Below, in pieces: positions 1 through 8,361 of a stretch of 37,168 bases of DNA (position 1 is the stretch's first letter; each line of letters starts with the position of its first letter). A program made the position numbers and the translations under genes. The stretch is from a virus. Location: IMG/VR virus record IMGVR_UViG_3300042563_000114, positions 1 through 37,168 of that record; one strand, 5' to 3'. Below the pieces are notes generated by a model. The model was not told the origin of the DNA, did not search any database, and worked only from the letters and a program-made list of their open reading frames with translations.

Positions 1-76
1 TGTCTTTCTGTAGAAAGGCAAAGTAAAGGGGGGTTATAAGGTTGCTAAAACACAACAAAGCGTTTAATATAAAAAA
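1..76. other. Non-coding left end, probable packaging-site flank
   Basis: No gene fits here. The stretch begins with a small hairpin (CTTTC-TGTA-GAAAG, bases 4-17), continues through a G-rich run (GGGGGG, 28-33) and ends in an A-rich tract before the small terminase gene. Joined to the last 48 bases of the window it gives a spacer of about 124 bases between the HNH endonuclease gene and the terminase genes, which is where HK97-like phages carry cos. The window's last bases (CTTGAAAG) plus its first (TGTCTTTC) form a short inverted repeat across the junction, which would suit a circular or concatemeric genome. No cos sequence can be named from this alone. Confidence 0.5.
42..70 (+). promoter_or_regulatory. 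Weak promoter-like element before the small terminase gene
   Basis: TTGCTA and TAATAT are separated by 17 bases, each matching 4 of 6 positions of the sigma-70 boxes. The expected transcription start would fall at about the ATG at 77, which would make the message leaderless. That would agree with the lack of any Shine-Dalgarno sequence before that ATG. A degenerate copy of the phage's repeated dyad (ATAAG-GTTG-CTAAA, 36-49) overlaps the -35 box. This is pattern matching only. Confidence 0.25.
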
Positions 77-448
77 ATGAAAAAAGCACCCAAACAAATT
101 ATCGGTTTTATGCGTGAACCAAGCACTTGGAACGCAGATGTTTTTGAAACCGCCATCAGGAACGAAGTAGAAAATTCAACTGGTGCATTAACTGCATCGG
201 ATGAACTGCTAGTTGGTTCTTTGGTTTTGGTGGTGGAAACTTTGGTACAGGCGCACATTGGATTATTGGAAAATGGCGCGATTTACCACTACAACGCGGG
301 GGATGCACCAAGCCCCTATTACAAGATAAGAACCGAATCAATGGACAAAGCGATAAAGATTCTTGCCGAACTAGCATTAGTGGCAAGGGGTCGCCCAAAG
401 ATAAAGAACAAGGCATCCGAAGTAGATGAGTTATTCGCAACTGCTTGA
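77..448 (+). CDS. terS: Terminase small subunit, P27-like
   Basis: A 123-residue protein that should recognise phage DNA at the packaging site and deliver it to the large terminase subunit. The call rests on position (directly before the large subunit, overlapping it by 23 bases), on size, and on the pattern typical of the P27 family: a helical N-terminal half, then a segment GDAPSPYYKIRTESMDKAIK followed by a leucine-rich helix (ILAELALVARGR) and a basic charged tail. The start ATG has no clear ribosome binding site. The next upstream gene on the joined genome would be the HNH endonuclease, the usual partner in HNH-terminase packaging machines. Confidence 0.75.
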   Translation: MKKAPKQIIGFMREPSTWNADVFETAIRNEVENSTGALTASDELLVGSLVLVVETLVQAHIGLLENGAIYHYNAGDAPSPYYKIRTESMDKAIKILAELALVARGRPKIKNKASEVDELFATA

Positions 449-2105
449 ACCCGCTTTTCAATATGCTAGGGGTGTAACCCTTGGCGACATAACCGCTTGC
501 GAAGATGTAAGGTTAGCCGCCCAACGATTCCTAGATATGGTGGAACGGCGGGATGCGCCTTATGAATTCGTACCCGAAAAAGCCGAACACATTTTAAAGT
601 TTGCCAAGTTTTGCCGCCATGTCAAAGGTGCGGAAGCGGGCAAGCCTATCCAACTGCAACCGTTTCAGATTTTGTTTCTTGCCGCTATTTATGGGTTTAG
701 GGATAGAAAAGATAAAACGATTCGTTGGGTAACAGATGTAATTTTGTTTGTGCCGCGTAAATCAGGCAAGACAACTTTAGCGTCAATCATTGCACTTTAC
801 GAATTACAGTTTGGGGATGCGGGCGCAGAGGTGTTTACCTTGGCGACCAACAGGGAACAGGCATCAATTTGCTTTGATTCATCTAAAGCCATCATTGAAA
901 ATATGGTGCATGAGTTTCAGCAAAAGTTTGTTGTTTACCGAAGCGAACTAAAGAAGGCGGGCGATTCCACTTCTACTTACCGTGCGCTATCCCGTGATAA
1001 CAGGAAAACAGGCGATGGTAAAAACCCATCGTGCGCGATGATTGATGAAGCCGCGCAGATTACAGAACGGTCATCTATTGAAGTTTTACATTCGGGTATG
1101 GGGGCGCGAAAGAACCCTTTGCGTATGTATTTAACTACGGCATCGTTTACCCGCGAAACTAAGTTCTTTGAAGATTTAAACCACTTACGCACGGTGTTAC
1201 GCGGCACGGCAGAAGATAACTACCGATGGTTTGGTTTACTGTATTCCATCGATGCGGGTGATGAATGGTCAAACGAAGAAACTTGGGCTAAAGCCAACCC
1301 TATGCTTGGCATATCGGTTACGACAGAACACATTAGGCACATGGCGCACGAAGCGCAATCTAAGCCCGCAAGCCTTAACGAATTTCTTTGTAAGCAACTG
1401 AACATCTATGTAAGCGCAAATAGCGCGTGGGTCGATAGAAGGTATTGGGATGATTCAGTTTGCCCTATGCCCGAAGATAAACCCGAATCAACTTTTATTG
1501 CGTTTGACTTGGCATATTCCCGTGACTTAAACGCCGTATGCACTTTGCACCGATATTCGGAAGAAAAGTTCTTTGCAGAATTTCAATTTTTCTTACCCGA
1601 AGAAAGTTTAGACCTAATCCCAAATCACTATAAATCAATCTTTCAGCAAGCCCATGCAAGTGGCATATTGCGGCTTACGCAAGGCAATGTAACCGACCTT
1701 AACGAAGTGGAAACCTACATTAAACAACAATGTATTAAGCACAATGTTAAAGAAATTGGTTACGACCCGTACAACGCCGCGTCATTGGTTGCTAATTTGT
1801 ATTCCGAGGGTTTACCCGTAAAGAAGGTTGGGCAGGGTATGGCGGTTCTATCTAACCCGTCTAAAACCGCTGAACAATTGATTCTGAAAAAAGGCATCAT
1901 GCACGATGGCAACCCGTTTGTTGGTTGGCAACTGGCAAACGCGGAGGTTTACACGGATGTAAACGGAAATGTCAAAGTTCGTAAGAATGAAGCCGATACA
2001 TCCGCAAAAGTTGACGGAATTATTGCAATGATTATGGCTTTGCATTGCCATCTAGACAATGTTTTTATTTCTGATACATTTGGATTTAGAAGTTTTGAAT
2101 GGTAA
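426..2105 (+). CDS. terL: Terminase large subunit (ATPase and nuclease)
   Basis: 559 residues, normal length for the HK97/P27-associated terminase family. It is the packaging motor that cuts concatemeric DNA and pumps it into the prohead. The ATPase half shows a Walker A motif PRKSGKTT (residues 110-117) and a Walker B CAMIDEAA with D207 and E208. The C-terminal RNase H-like nuclease half shows the expected acidic residues in FIAFDLAYSRD (D361), IGYDPYNA (D447) and AKVDGIIAM (D530). The gene overlaps the small subunit and is followed after 24 bases by the portal gene, the standard order. No frameshift or missing motif was seen. Confidence 0.95.
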   Translation: MSYSQLLEPAFQYARGVTLGDITACEDVRLAAQRFLDMVERRDAPYEFVPEKAEHILKFAKFCRHVKGAEAGKPIQLQPFQILFLAAIYGFRDRKDKTIRWVTDVILFVPRKSGKTTLASIIALYELQFGDAGAEVFTLATNREQASICFDSSKAIIENMVHEFQQKFVVYRSELKKAGDSTSTYRALSRDNRKTGDGKNPSCAMIDEAAQITERSSIEVLHSGMGARKNPLRMYLTTASFTRETKFFEDLNHLRTVLRGTAEDNYRWFGLLYSIDAGDEWSNEETWAKANPMLGISVTTEHIRHMAHEAQSKPASLNEFLCKQLNIYVSANSAWVDRRYWDDSVCPMPEDKPESTFIAFDLAYSRDLNAVCTLHRYSEEKFFAEFQFFLPEESLDLIPNHYKSIFQQAHASGILRLTQGNVTDLNEVETYIKQQCIKHNVKEIGYDPYNAASLVANLYSEGLPVKKVGQGMAVLSNPSKTAEQLILKKGIMHDGNPFVGWQLANAEVYTDVNGNVKVRKNEADTSAKVDGIIAMIMALHCHLDNVFISDTFGFRSFEW

Positions 2106-2129
2106 ACCATCAAGAAATTGGGTAAAAAC

Positions 2130-3527
2130 ATGGCTATTTTCGACATTTTCAAGCGCAATAAAGACCAAAAAAACGAATCTAATACGCTATTTGGGCAATC
2201 TGCGTTAGGTAATAACATCGTTTATCAAGGCGATAATAAGAACCCTAATGTCAATACTCAGATTCTTTATGTAACCACAGGCGCGACCAATAACGCGGGT
2301 CGCCCCGTGGATATGTCATTGCTTACGCGCAATAGCACAATCATGGCTTGCGTTGCCGCAAAAGCCCGCGCCCTATCCCAATTGCCTATTCGCGTGGTTA
2401 GCCAATCAGAAGATGGTACTTATGTCGATGCCATCAAATCGCCGCTAGTTGGCGCACGGGATAAGGCTAAAGCCAAGCAAGTAGCAAACCTTTTGGCGCA
2501 ACCTAACCAATTCCAAAGTACCTACGAATTTTGGTATCAATGGCTAATGTGGTACGAACTTGCGGGCGAAGCATTTACCCTTTGGTGGAGAAAAGACCAA
2601 GAAAGCACAACGGAAACCCCGTTAGAAATGTACTTGCTTGATTCAACTTTGATTGCCGTAACAATCACCCCTGCGCGTTACCCATCGTATCGTTTAAGTA
2701 CGCCCGCCTACGGTTTTAACCGTGATAAACCGCTGAACTTTAACCAAGTGATGCACATTAAGGAAATGAACTGGCAAGGTTCTGCGGGTTTTAACAAAGG
2801 CATTTTGGCGGCAGAACTGGTATCACTTGACCAAGATATTGACCTTTACGCAAACTACATCATGCAGAACGGCGCAAAGCCAAGCGGGATGTTTACTACC
2901 GAAAGTGTTATTCCTGATGGCAAATACAAAGAAATTGCCGCCCGCTTGAAAGAAGCATGGTCGGCAATGGTTTCTAGCCGCCCAAGCGACCCAAGTAAGG
3001 CGGGTCAGGGTATGTTGCTAGACCAAGGCATGAAGTACACCCCGTTAGATATGTTGACCCTGCAAGATACCGATGCGGCTAAGTTAAAAGAACAAACCAT
3101 GAAACGAATTTGCGGTTTGTTTGGCGTTCCCGCGGCAATGATTGGTATCGGGGATTCCAAGTACAACAATACCCAAACAATGATGGATGAATTCTATAAA
3201 TCCACAATGTACCCAACTTTAATTAACATTCAGCAGAAATTAAAACAACATTTGTTTGTTGGCTACCCTAATTTGTGCATTGAATTTGATACGCGCAATT
3301 TCTTAAAAGGCGCACCGTTAGACCAAATGAATTTTGCTACCGCAGGTGTTTCAAACGGGATAATGACCCCCAACGAAGCGCGTGAATACTTGGGGATGCC
3401 CAATATTGACGGGGCAAACGAATTGATTGATAAAGGTGGGAAAGATAAACCGATTGTAGGAACATCCCCGCAAGATACGGGCGGGGGCGGTGGAAACCAA
3501 ACCCGAAAAATGAATATCGGCAAGTGA
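2130..3527 (+). CDS. Portal protein, HK97 family
   Basis: 465 residues from the ATG chosen here; a TTG twelve bases upstream is in frame but less likely. Portal proteins form the dodecameric ring at one capsid vertex through which DNA passes and to which the neck attaches. Family marks include an N-terminal segment NSTIMACVAAKARALSQLPI, a central WYQWLMWYELAGEAFTLWWR, VMHIKEMNWQGSAGFNKG, and the late FGVPAAMIGIGDSKYNNTQT typical of HK97-type portals. The C-terminus ends in a glycine-rich tail (GGGGGNQTRK), probably disordered. Its place between the large terminase and the prohead protease supports the call. Confidence 0.93.
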   Translation: MAIFDIFKRNKDQKNESNTLFGQSALGNNIVYQGDNKNPNVNTQILYVTTGATNNAGRPVDMSLLTRNSTIMACVAAKARALSQLPIRVVSQSEDGTYVDAIKSPLVGARDKAKAKQVANLLAQPNQFQSTYEFWYQWLMWYELAGEAFTLWWRKDQESTTETPLEMYLLDSTLIAVTITPARYPSYRLSTPAYGFNRDKPLNFNQVMHIKEMNWQGSAGFNKGILAAELVSLDQDIDLYANYIMQNGAKPSGMFTTESVIPDGKYKEIAARLKEAWSAMVSSRPSDPSKAGQGMLLDQGMKYTPLDMLTLQDTDAAKLKEQTMKRICGLFGVPAAMIGIGDSKYNNTQTMMDEFYKSTMYPTLINIQQKLKQHLFVGYPNLCIEFDTRNFLKGAPLDQMNFATAGVSNGIMTPNEAREYLGMPNIDGANELIDKGGKDKPIVGTSPQDTGGGGGNQTRKMNIGK

Positions 3528-3534
3528 AAATAAA

Positions 3535-3747
3535 TTGTCCACTATTTTTAAATTAGTGATAGCATCCTTGGCAACATATAAGCCAAATACAGAACCGCCC
3601 CCCAAAAGAGGGCGACCCCCTAAAACAATATATGACATCGACCGAACTAAAATCGATGAGGTAATCTATGACCGTAAAAAACCTGATGATGGTTTGCGAA
3701 GCCAAATTAGTTTTGGAAAAGCAAGGCGCAACGACAGGAAAAATTGA
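3535..3747 (+). CDS. Possible small basic protein with an AT-hook-like motif
   Basis: A 70-codon frame lies in the gap between portal and protease and runs 80 bases into the protease gene. It has no ATG; TTG at 3535 or an internal GTG would have to serve. The product is rich in Lys, Arg and Pro and contains PPPKRGRPPK, whose GRP core resembles an AT-hook, a minor-groove DNA-binding motif. I do not recognise a family for the rest. Without it there would be about 140 non-coding bases in an otherwise tight operon, which favours a real gene. The poor start codon and the overlap argue against. Confidence 0.35.
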   Translation: MSTIFKLVIASLATYKPNTEPPPKRGRPPKTIYDIDRTKIDEVIYDRKKPDDGLRSQISFGKARRNDRKN

Positions 3748-4447
3748 AGCAACCGTAACTACTTGGGGTGCGCGTGAAGGCGCAGATGGTAGGCGGTTTA
3801 ATTATCAGCCTGAAGGGTTTATGAAATGGGCAGAAGATTTTTCTGCATCAGGTCGCCCACTACCCATGTTTGTAAATCACGATGCGGATGCAATCCCCGT
3901 TGGTCAATGGGATGCGTTTGAGTTTGACGATACAGGAATGAAAGCCGAAGGGCGTTTGTTTGTCAATACTACGATGGGTTCTGACCTTTACAAAGTAATG
4001 CAAGAAAGCCCCGCTATGTTTGGCGGCGTTTCCGTTGGCGCATACGCCGAAGAATATCAAATGGTCAATTCTGAAGGCGAACCCGACCAATCTGATGAAG
4101 CATATTTCCAAATCACTAAAGGCGGCTTACGCGAAGTATCCGTAGTGATGTATCCCAACAACCCACAAGCAGAAGTTAGCAGATTGGAATATTTCCGACC
4201 TGATGGTTCTGCGGATTTAAAAGTTTTAGAACAAGCCTTGCGTGAAGTTGGGCTATCTAAAAAGGATGCGGTAGCCGCCGCATCTACATTCAAAAAGGTG
4301 TTGGAATTGCGTGATGTAAAACCCGCACTTATTGAAATTGCGCCTATTCTGAGTGAATCAGATGCGGAGGCTACCGAAGCGGAAATTCTCGCGGCTTTAG
4401 AAACCCGTGAACTTCTTAAAATTCTTGATACCAAAATTAAAGGTTAA
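3668..4447 (+). CDS. Prohead protease, HK97 (U35-like) family
   Basis: 259 residues. The enzyme should cleave the N-terminal delta (scaffold) domain of the capsid protein during prohead maturation. Visible family marks are PEGFMKWAEDF, a histidine in FVNHDADAIPVGQWD and the serine in the FGGVSVGAY motif, then a third element GGLREVSVVMYPNNPQAEV. These fit the Ser-His catalytic arrangement of caudoviral serine proteases. After about residue 180 comes a charged helical tail that may assist assembly. A GAGG sequence stands at suitable distance before the start. The gene lies four bases before the capsid gene. Confidence 0.9.
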   Translation: MTVKNLMMVCEAKLVLEKQGATTGKIEATVTTWGAREGADGRRFNYQPEGFMKWAEDFSASGRPLPMFVNHDADAIPVGQWDAFEFDDTGMKAEGRLFVNTTMGSDLYKVMQESPAMFGGVSVGAYAEEYQMVNSEGEPDQSDEAYFQITKGGLREVSVVMYPNNPQAEVSRLEYFRPDGSADLKVLEQALREVGLSKKDAVAAASTFKKVLELRDVKPALIEIAPILSESDAEATEAEILAALETRELLKILDTKIKG

Positions 4448-4450
4448 ATC

Positions 4451-5791
4451 ATGTCACAAGCAATTATTGAAAAACTGGATGCTATTGAAGCCAAGCAAAG
4501 CGAAAGCATTGCCGCAGTAGAAGCAAAAATTCCCGCCGCTGTTGAGGCAATTAAAAACGAAATGCAAGAAACCATTGCCGCTTTGGAAGCCAAAGTAGCA
4601 TCGATTCAAGCACCCGCAATCGTCAAGCCCGCTACAACCGTGCGTGGTGATGTAAACCGTTCTGTTAAAGAACAACTTTCTACTTTCTACAAAGGTAACA
4701 ACCGTGTAGAAAAAGAACTGCAAATTTTTGCTGACGAATCACAAATGCAAGCGTATTTAAAAGAGGCATCAGCATTGACCGCAGGCGGCGATGGCAAAGG
4801 TGGTCGCACCGCCTATGACCCCGTGTTTGCCGCTTTGCGTTTGGCTAATCCCTTGCGCGGCGTGTCACGCACAGTAGCAACCGATGGTTCTTCATATCAA
4901 TTTCGTGTCAAAACTGGTAATGCGGGCGCGGCATGGGGCTATGCGATTCAAAACAACGGTGCTGATACAACTGAAAACACAAGCATTTGGCAATTAGTTT
5001 TGCAAGACTTGAATGTTCAGTTTCCAATTCGTACCGCGGCATTGGATGACATTGATGGTTTGGAAGCCAATGTTGTTGACGATATGTTGGCCGAGTTTAG
5101 TCAGGCCGAAGCCTTATCAATGATTCAAAACAATGACCAAGGTGCAACATCATTGCCATACGGCGGAAGCAACGGTTTGCGTGGCCTTGACCAATACGCA
5201 GGTTCTAATGCTACCTATGCAGGTGGTACTTGCTCTACAGCGGCTTTTGGTTCTACTGGTACAGGTTCTTCAAGCGGCTTGCATAGCCTTGCTACTTACG
5301 ACCAAACAACCACTAACGCGGCAACAGTTGGCGCAAACAACATCACCTATACCGATGTAGTTAACTTTATCTATCAATTGCCACAACAATACTGGACTGC
5401 AAACGCTAAGTTTGTGATTAGCCCAATCTTGTTGAACGCAATTCGTGCATTGAAAGACAACAACGGCGCACCTATCTTTAACCGTAACGAAGGTTTGTCG
5501 GTTGAAGGCATCGTTGGTCAGTTGATGGGCTTTGATGTTGTCGTTAACAAGTATTGCGATACACCATCACAAACAACAGCAGGTTCAGCAGGTACAAATT
5601 CTTTGTATCCAATGTTCTTTGCTGATTGGTCACGTTTCCACACAATCGTTGACCGTTTAAACATGGTTATGCGCCGCTACGACCAGACGGCCCCAGGATT
5701 TATAACATTTTTTGGGGAAAAACGCCTTTGCACAAGTGTTCGCGACCCATTCGCAGGTGTTCGTTATCGCTCGACAGGCACAGCGACCTAA
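4451..5791 (+). CDS. Major capsid protein, HK97 fold, with delta domain
   Basis: 446 residues. Residues 1-55 form a predicted coiled coil rich in Ala, Glu and Lys (EKLDAIEAKQSESIAAVEAK), as in the removable delta domain of HK97 gp5. The mature part seems to begin near residue 100 (KEASALTAGGDGKGG) and carries AALRLANPLRGVSR, TSIWQL, FPIRTAALDDI, MIQNNDQ, SNGLRGL, and an end block GEKRLCTSVRDPFAGVRY. It should build the icosahedral shell. It follows the protease directly, and an intrinsic terminator ends it. The next gene encodes a clear paralogue lacking the coiled coil. Codon use resembles the neighbours. Confidence 0.92.
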   Translation: MSQAIIEKLDAIEAKQSESIAAVEAKIPAAVEAIKNEMQETIAALEAKVASIQAPAIVKPATTVRGDVNRSVKEQLSTFYKGNNRVEKELQIFADESQMQAYLKEASALTAGGDGKGGRTAYDPVFAALRLANPLRGVSRTVATDGSSYQFRVKTGNAGAAWGYAIQNNGADTTENTSIWQLVLQDLNVQFPIRTAALDDIDGLEANVVDDMLAEFSQAEALSMIQNNDQGATSLPYGGSNGLRGLDQYAGSNATYAGGTCSTAAFGSTGTGSSSGLHSLATYDQTTTNAATVGANNITYTDVVNFIYQLPQQYWTANAKFVISPILLNAIRALKDNNGAPIFNRNEGLSVEGIVGQLMGFDVVVNKYCDTPSQTTAGSAGTNSLYPMFFADWSRFHTIVDRLNMVMRRYDQTAPGFITFFGEKRLCTSVRDPFAGVRYRSTGTAT

Positions 5792-5808
5792 TCATTGCGT
5801 TGCCATTA

Positions 5809-5837
5809 GCGGGGGGCGAAAATCCCCCGCTTTTTTT
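5809..5837 (+). terminator. Intrinsic terminator after the major capsid gene
   Basis: A seven-pair GC stem (GCGGGGG with CCCCCGC) and an eight-base loop are followed by seven T residues. This is a textbook rho-independent terminator, placed 18 bases after the capsid stop and 14 before the second capsid-like gene. In the middle of a head operon it would lower downstream expression, so the capsid protein could be made in excess over the paralogue and neck proteins. Alternatively it may protect the 3' end of the capsid message. Confidence 0.85.
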
Positions 5838-5850
5838 AAAAGGAATCACC

Positions 5851-6879
5851 ATGACCGTAACCCAAAAAATCCTATCCGCAATTCAAGAAACTATCCAAAC
5901 AGGCGAACGCGTATCAATTGATTTGCGCGAAGCATCTGCGCTTACGGGTTCGGGTAATGGCATTGGTGGTCGAACTTATTTTGATGATGCGTTTGCGGCT
6001 TTGCGTTTTGCAAATCCCGTTAGACAACTTTCCCGCGTAATTTCCGCATCAGGTTCAAGCGTTCAATTTGTTGCTAAGACAGGTAACGCGGCTAATCAAA
6101 CAAACCCGTTTGGTTACACATTCACACCTGACAGCGGAACACCAAATACAAATACATCGATTTGGCAATTGCCTACGCGTGTAATCACAGCGCAATTACC
6201 AATTCGAACTGCGGTTCTTTCAGATGTTAATTATTTAAACGAAACCATTGTTGAAGATTTAATGCTTGAGTTCGCCAATATTGAAGGCGCATCAATGGTT
6301 TTGAACAATGACCAAGCGGGTTCAACAACTACAGTAAACGGCGGCACAAGCGGTTTGCGTGGTTTAAATATGTACACTAGCGCGGCATCATCTGCTTTTG
6401 GTACAAGTGGAACAGCAATTACAAATGGTATTCATTCAATTGCTACATACACGCAAGCGGCGGCGGCAGTTACTTATTCAGATATTACTGATATGGCTCG
6501 TTTATTCCCTGCTCAATATTGGAATTTACCCAATACAGCATGGATGATGCACCCACAAACAATTCACGAATTACGCAACTTAGGCAGTGGAACAACAATC
6601 AAACAATTTGCTGAAACTGGTGATGATGATGGCGGTGCTGTTGTCAATATCTTTGGTTTCCCTGTAATTGCCAATCCAAATATGCAAACAACAGGCGCGG
6701 GAAAATTTAACATTTACTTGGCTAATTGGCCTAGATTTGTAACTGTTGCTGATGTTGAGGAAATGACTATACAGGCAATGGAACAAACACAAGCAGGCTT
6801 CATAACCCTGTTTGCAGAAAAACGTCTTGTAAGCACCGTGCGCGACCCGTTTGCGGGTATTCGTTTGGTCGGCGTATAA
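5851..6879 (+). CDS. Second capsid-like protein, paralogue lacking the delta domain
   Basis: 342 residues from the ATG at 5851, which has AAAAGGA at good spacing; a longer frame back to 5728 would run through the terminator and is rejected. The sequence aligns with the preceding capsid protein from LREASALTGSGNGIGGRT (residue 25) to the last block EKRLVSTVRDPFAGIRLVGV, sharing FANPVRQLSR, TSIWQLP, LPIRTAVL and SGLRGL. About 78 N-terminal residues, including the coiled coil, are absent. It could be a minor shell component such as a vertex (pentamer) protein, as T4 gp24 is to gp23, or a diverged duplicate. The role is inferred; the homology is seen directly. Confidence 0.88.
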   Translation: MTVTQKILSAIQETIQTGERVSIDLREASALTGSGNGIGGRTYFDDAFAALRFANPVRQLSRVISASGSSVQFVAKTGNAANQTNPFGYTFTPDSGTPNTNTSIWQLPTRVITAQLPIRTAVLSDVNYLNETIVEDLMLEFANIEGASMVLNNDQAGSTTTVNGGTSGLRGLNMYTSAASSAFGTSGTAITNGIHSIATYTQAAAAVTYSDITDMARLFPAQYWNLPNTAWMMHPQTIHELRNLGSGTTIKQFAETGDDDGGAVVNIFGFPVIANPNMQTTGAGKFNIYLANWPRFVTVADVEEMTIQAMEQTQAGFITLFAEKRLVSTVRDPFAGIRLVGV

Positions 6880-6891
6880 CAAGGGGCTTAA

Positions 6892-7563
6892 ATGTCTGTA
6901 GATAGCCAACTACTAGGTGCGCCCTACGGGGCGGCTACACGCAATCCGTTTAACTATGTAAAGTTTGAACAGATTGGGCGCGATGTTGTTACGCCTTGGT
7001 TAACTTTAAGTGAAATCACCAATCAAATTAACTTATTTGAAGATGAATCACAAGATGGCTATTTGCAAGCATTAGAACTAGCCGTTCGCCAAGCAATTGA
7101 AGATTACTTAGGCTTGTCTATTTTTTCAGTTACATACCGTGTTTGGTACGGTGCTGAAAACTTAGCCAGTTCGCCTGTGTGTTTAGATTTGCCAGAAGTA
7201 TCTCAAAACCAATACCCTAATCAAGCGGGCGTAACGGTTAACCGAGTTGCATATTGGAACAACAGCACACCGCCTGTTTTGACTGTGATTGCCACAAATC
7301 AATATTATTACGACCCAAGTGGTAACAAAGTTATCATTCAATCATTGCCTACAAGCATCAATAGCGAGATGACAGCACCGATTATTTGCGAGTACACGAC
7401 CGCACCTAATCCGTTGCAAACATACCCCGTCATTAAACAAGCGGGCTTGTTGTTGTTCACGCACTTGTATAACAACCGTAGCAACACAACTGATAACCAA
7501 CTAAAAGAAATACCTTTTGGTGTGGCTACCTTGTTACGCCCATACAAACCTTTGGTGATGTAA
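6892..7563 (+). CDS. Head-tail connector, phiE125 gp8 / HK97 gp6-like
   Basis: 223 residues. It should form the ring that extends the portal channel at the neck. The segment DVVTPWLTLSEITNQINLFEDESQDGYL followed by LELAVRQAIEDYLGLSIF matches the usual opening of gp6-like connectors (a helix pair preceding a beta domain), and the closing block VIKQAGLLLFTHLYNNR...LKEIPFGVATLLRPYK is typical of the phiE125 gp8 group. Position after the capsid genes and directly before a head-closure protein agrees. Its stop codon touches the next start. Confidence 0.82.
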   Translation: MSVDSQLLGAPYGAATRNPFNYVKFEQIGRDVVTPWLTLSEITNQINLFEDESQDGYLQALELAVRQAIEDYLGLSIFSVTYRVWYGAENLASSPVCLDLPEVSQNQYPNQAGVTVNRVAYWNNSTPPVLTVIATNQYYYDPSGNKVIIQSLPTSINSEMTAPIICEYTTAPNPLQTYPVIKQAGLLLFTHLYNNRSNTTDNQLKEIPFGVATLLRPYKPLVM

Positions 7564-7908
7564 ATGGCAATTGCACGGTTTGAACAAATTACGGTAAACA
7601 ATCTAGCGTTTGCTAAAAGTGATTTTGGCGAACAAAGTACCGCGCAAACTACTTGGTTTCGCACCCGTGCGCGTGTTCAATCCGTTGCCAACAGTTTAAA
7701 GATTTCGGAAAAGTATCGCCTTTATCAAGATGTAGTTAATTTTATTTTGAACTACACGCCAAACACAAGAACAATGGTTCGCAATCAAAATCTTTATTCA
7801 ATCAATTACAACGGTTACGATTGGCGCATTGATAACATCCGCGAATCTGACGATAAGATGACCGTGGTTATCTTGGCGTACAGAAATGACCCAGTAACGG
7901 CGGTGTAA
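7564..7908 (+). CDS. Head closure / head-tail adaptor, SPP1 gp16-like
   Basis: 114 residues, the usual size for this family. The protein should seal the filled head and give the tail its docking surface. Supporting marks are an early TTWFRTRARVQSVANSLKISEKYRLYQDVVNFILNYT segment and the ending YNGYDWRIDNIRESDDKMTVVILAYRND, matching the 'site of ligation, x-I..I.......' pattern of head-tail joining proteins. It starts right after the connector stop and ends against the next start, with no spacer on either side. The fold assignment is by pattern, so a neighbouring neck role is possible. Confidence 0.72.
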   Translation: MAIARFEQITVNNLAFAKSDFGEQSTAQTTWFRTRARVQSVANSLKISEKYRLYQDVVNFILNYTPNTRTMVRNQNLYSINYNGYDWRIDNIRESDDKMTVVILAYRNDPVTAV

Positions 7909-8328
7909 ATGGCAACCCAACAAAATCCAGTTCAATACGGCAAAGCGATTCAGTTTCAACTGCAAAGCATTGTTACGCCCGTACCCGTGTACGCCGCGTT
8001 TAACCGTAATTTTGCAACTGAACCTAAGTTTATTGTTTGGATGCTAAGAAATGTCCATCAGGATGTTTATACAGGGCCAGTTCAATCGGTTAAAGGCATT
8101 GACCGCCCAACATTTCAGATAAGTATTTTTACGCAAGTTATAGAAGAAGGTTTCACTATTTCCAATCAGATACTACAATCGCTACACGGATATAGTGGTT
8201 TGTTTGGCGGTGCAACTAATGGTTTTCAGATTGCTAAAGCAGATGTTTTTTGGCTTTACAACACCTATGACAATGATGAAAAGTTAGCCCAAATTTTTCT
8301 TGATTGCACCCTAGATATTCCAACATAA
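7909..8328 (+). CDS. Tail terminator / tail completion protein, DUF3168-like
   Basis: 139 residues. Proteins of this type cap the tail tube at the end joined to the head. The middle block KGIDRPTFQISIFTQVIEEG and then NQILQSLHGYSG follow the DUF3168 pattern of a beta strand carrying an R.xxxQI element followed by a helix with regularly spaced hydrophobics. Gene order (connector, head closure, terminator, tail tube) is the classical one. The first codon abuts the stop of the previous gene. The assignment leans on order as much as on motif. Confidence 0.6.
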   Translation: MATQQNPVQYGKAIQFQLQSIVTPVPVYAAFNRNFATEPKFIVWMLRNVHQDVYTGPVQSVKGIDRPTFQISIFTQVIEEGFTISNQILQSLHGYSGLFGGATNGFQIAKADVFWLYNTYDNDEKLAQIFLDCTLDIPT

Positions 8329-8361
8329 GACAACCCAACAACTTTTGAAGGAACTTTTAAA

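Noticed and set aside
5728-5850. N-terminal extension of the second capsid gene
   Set aside because: It would be read out of frame through the end of the first capsid gene and the terminator; the ATG at 5851 has a good ribosome site and fits the homology.
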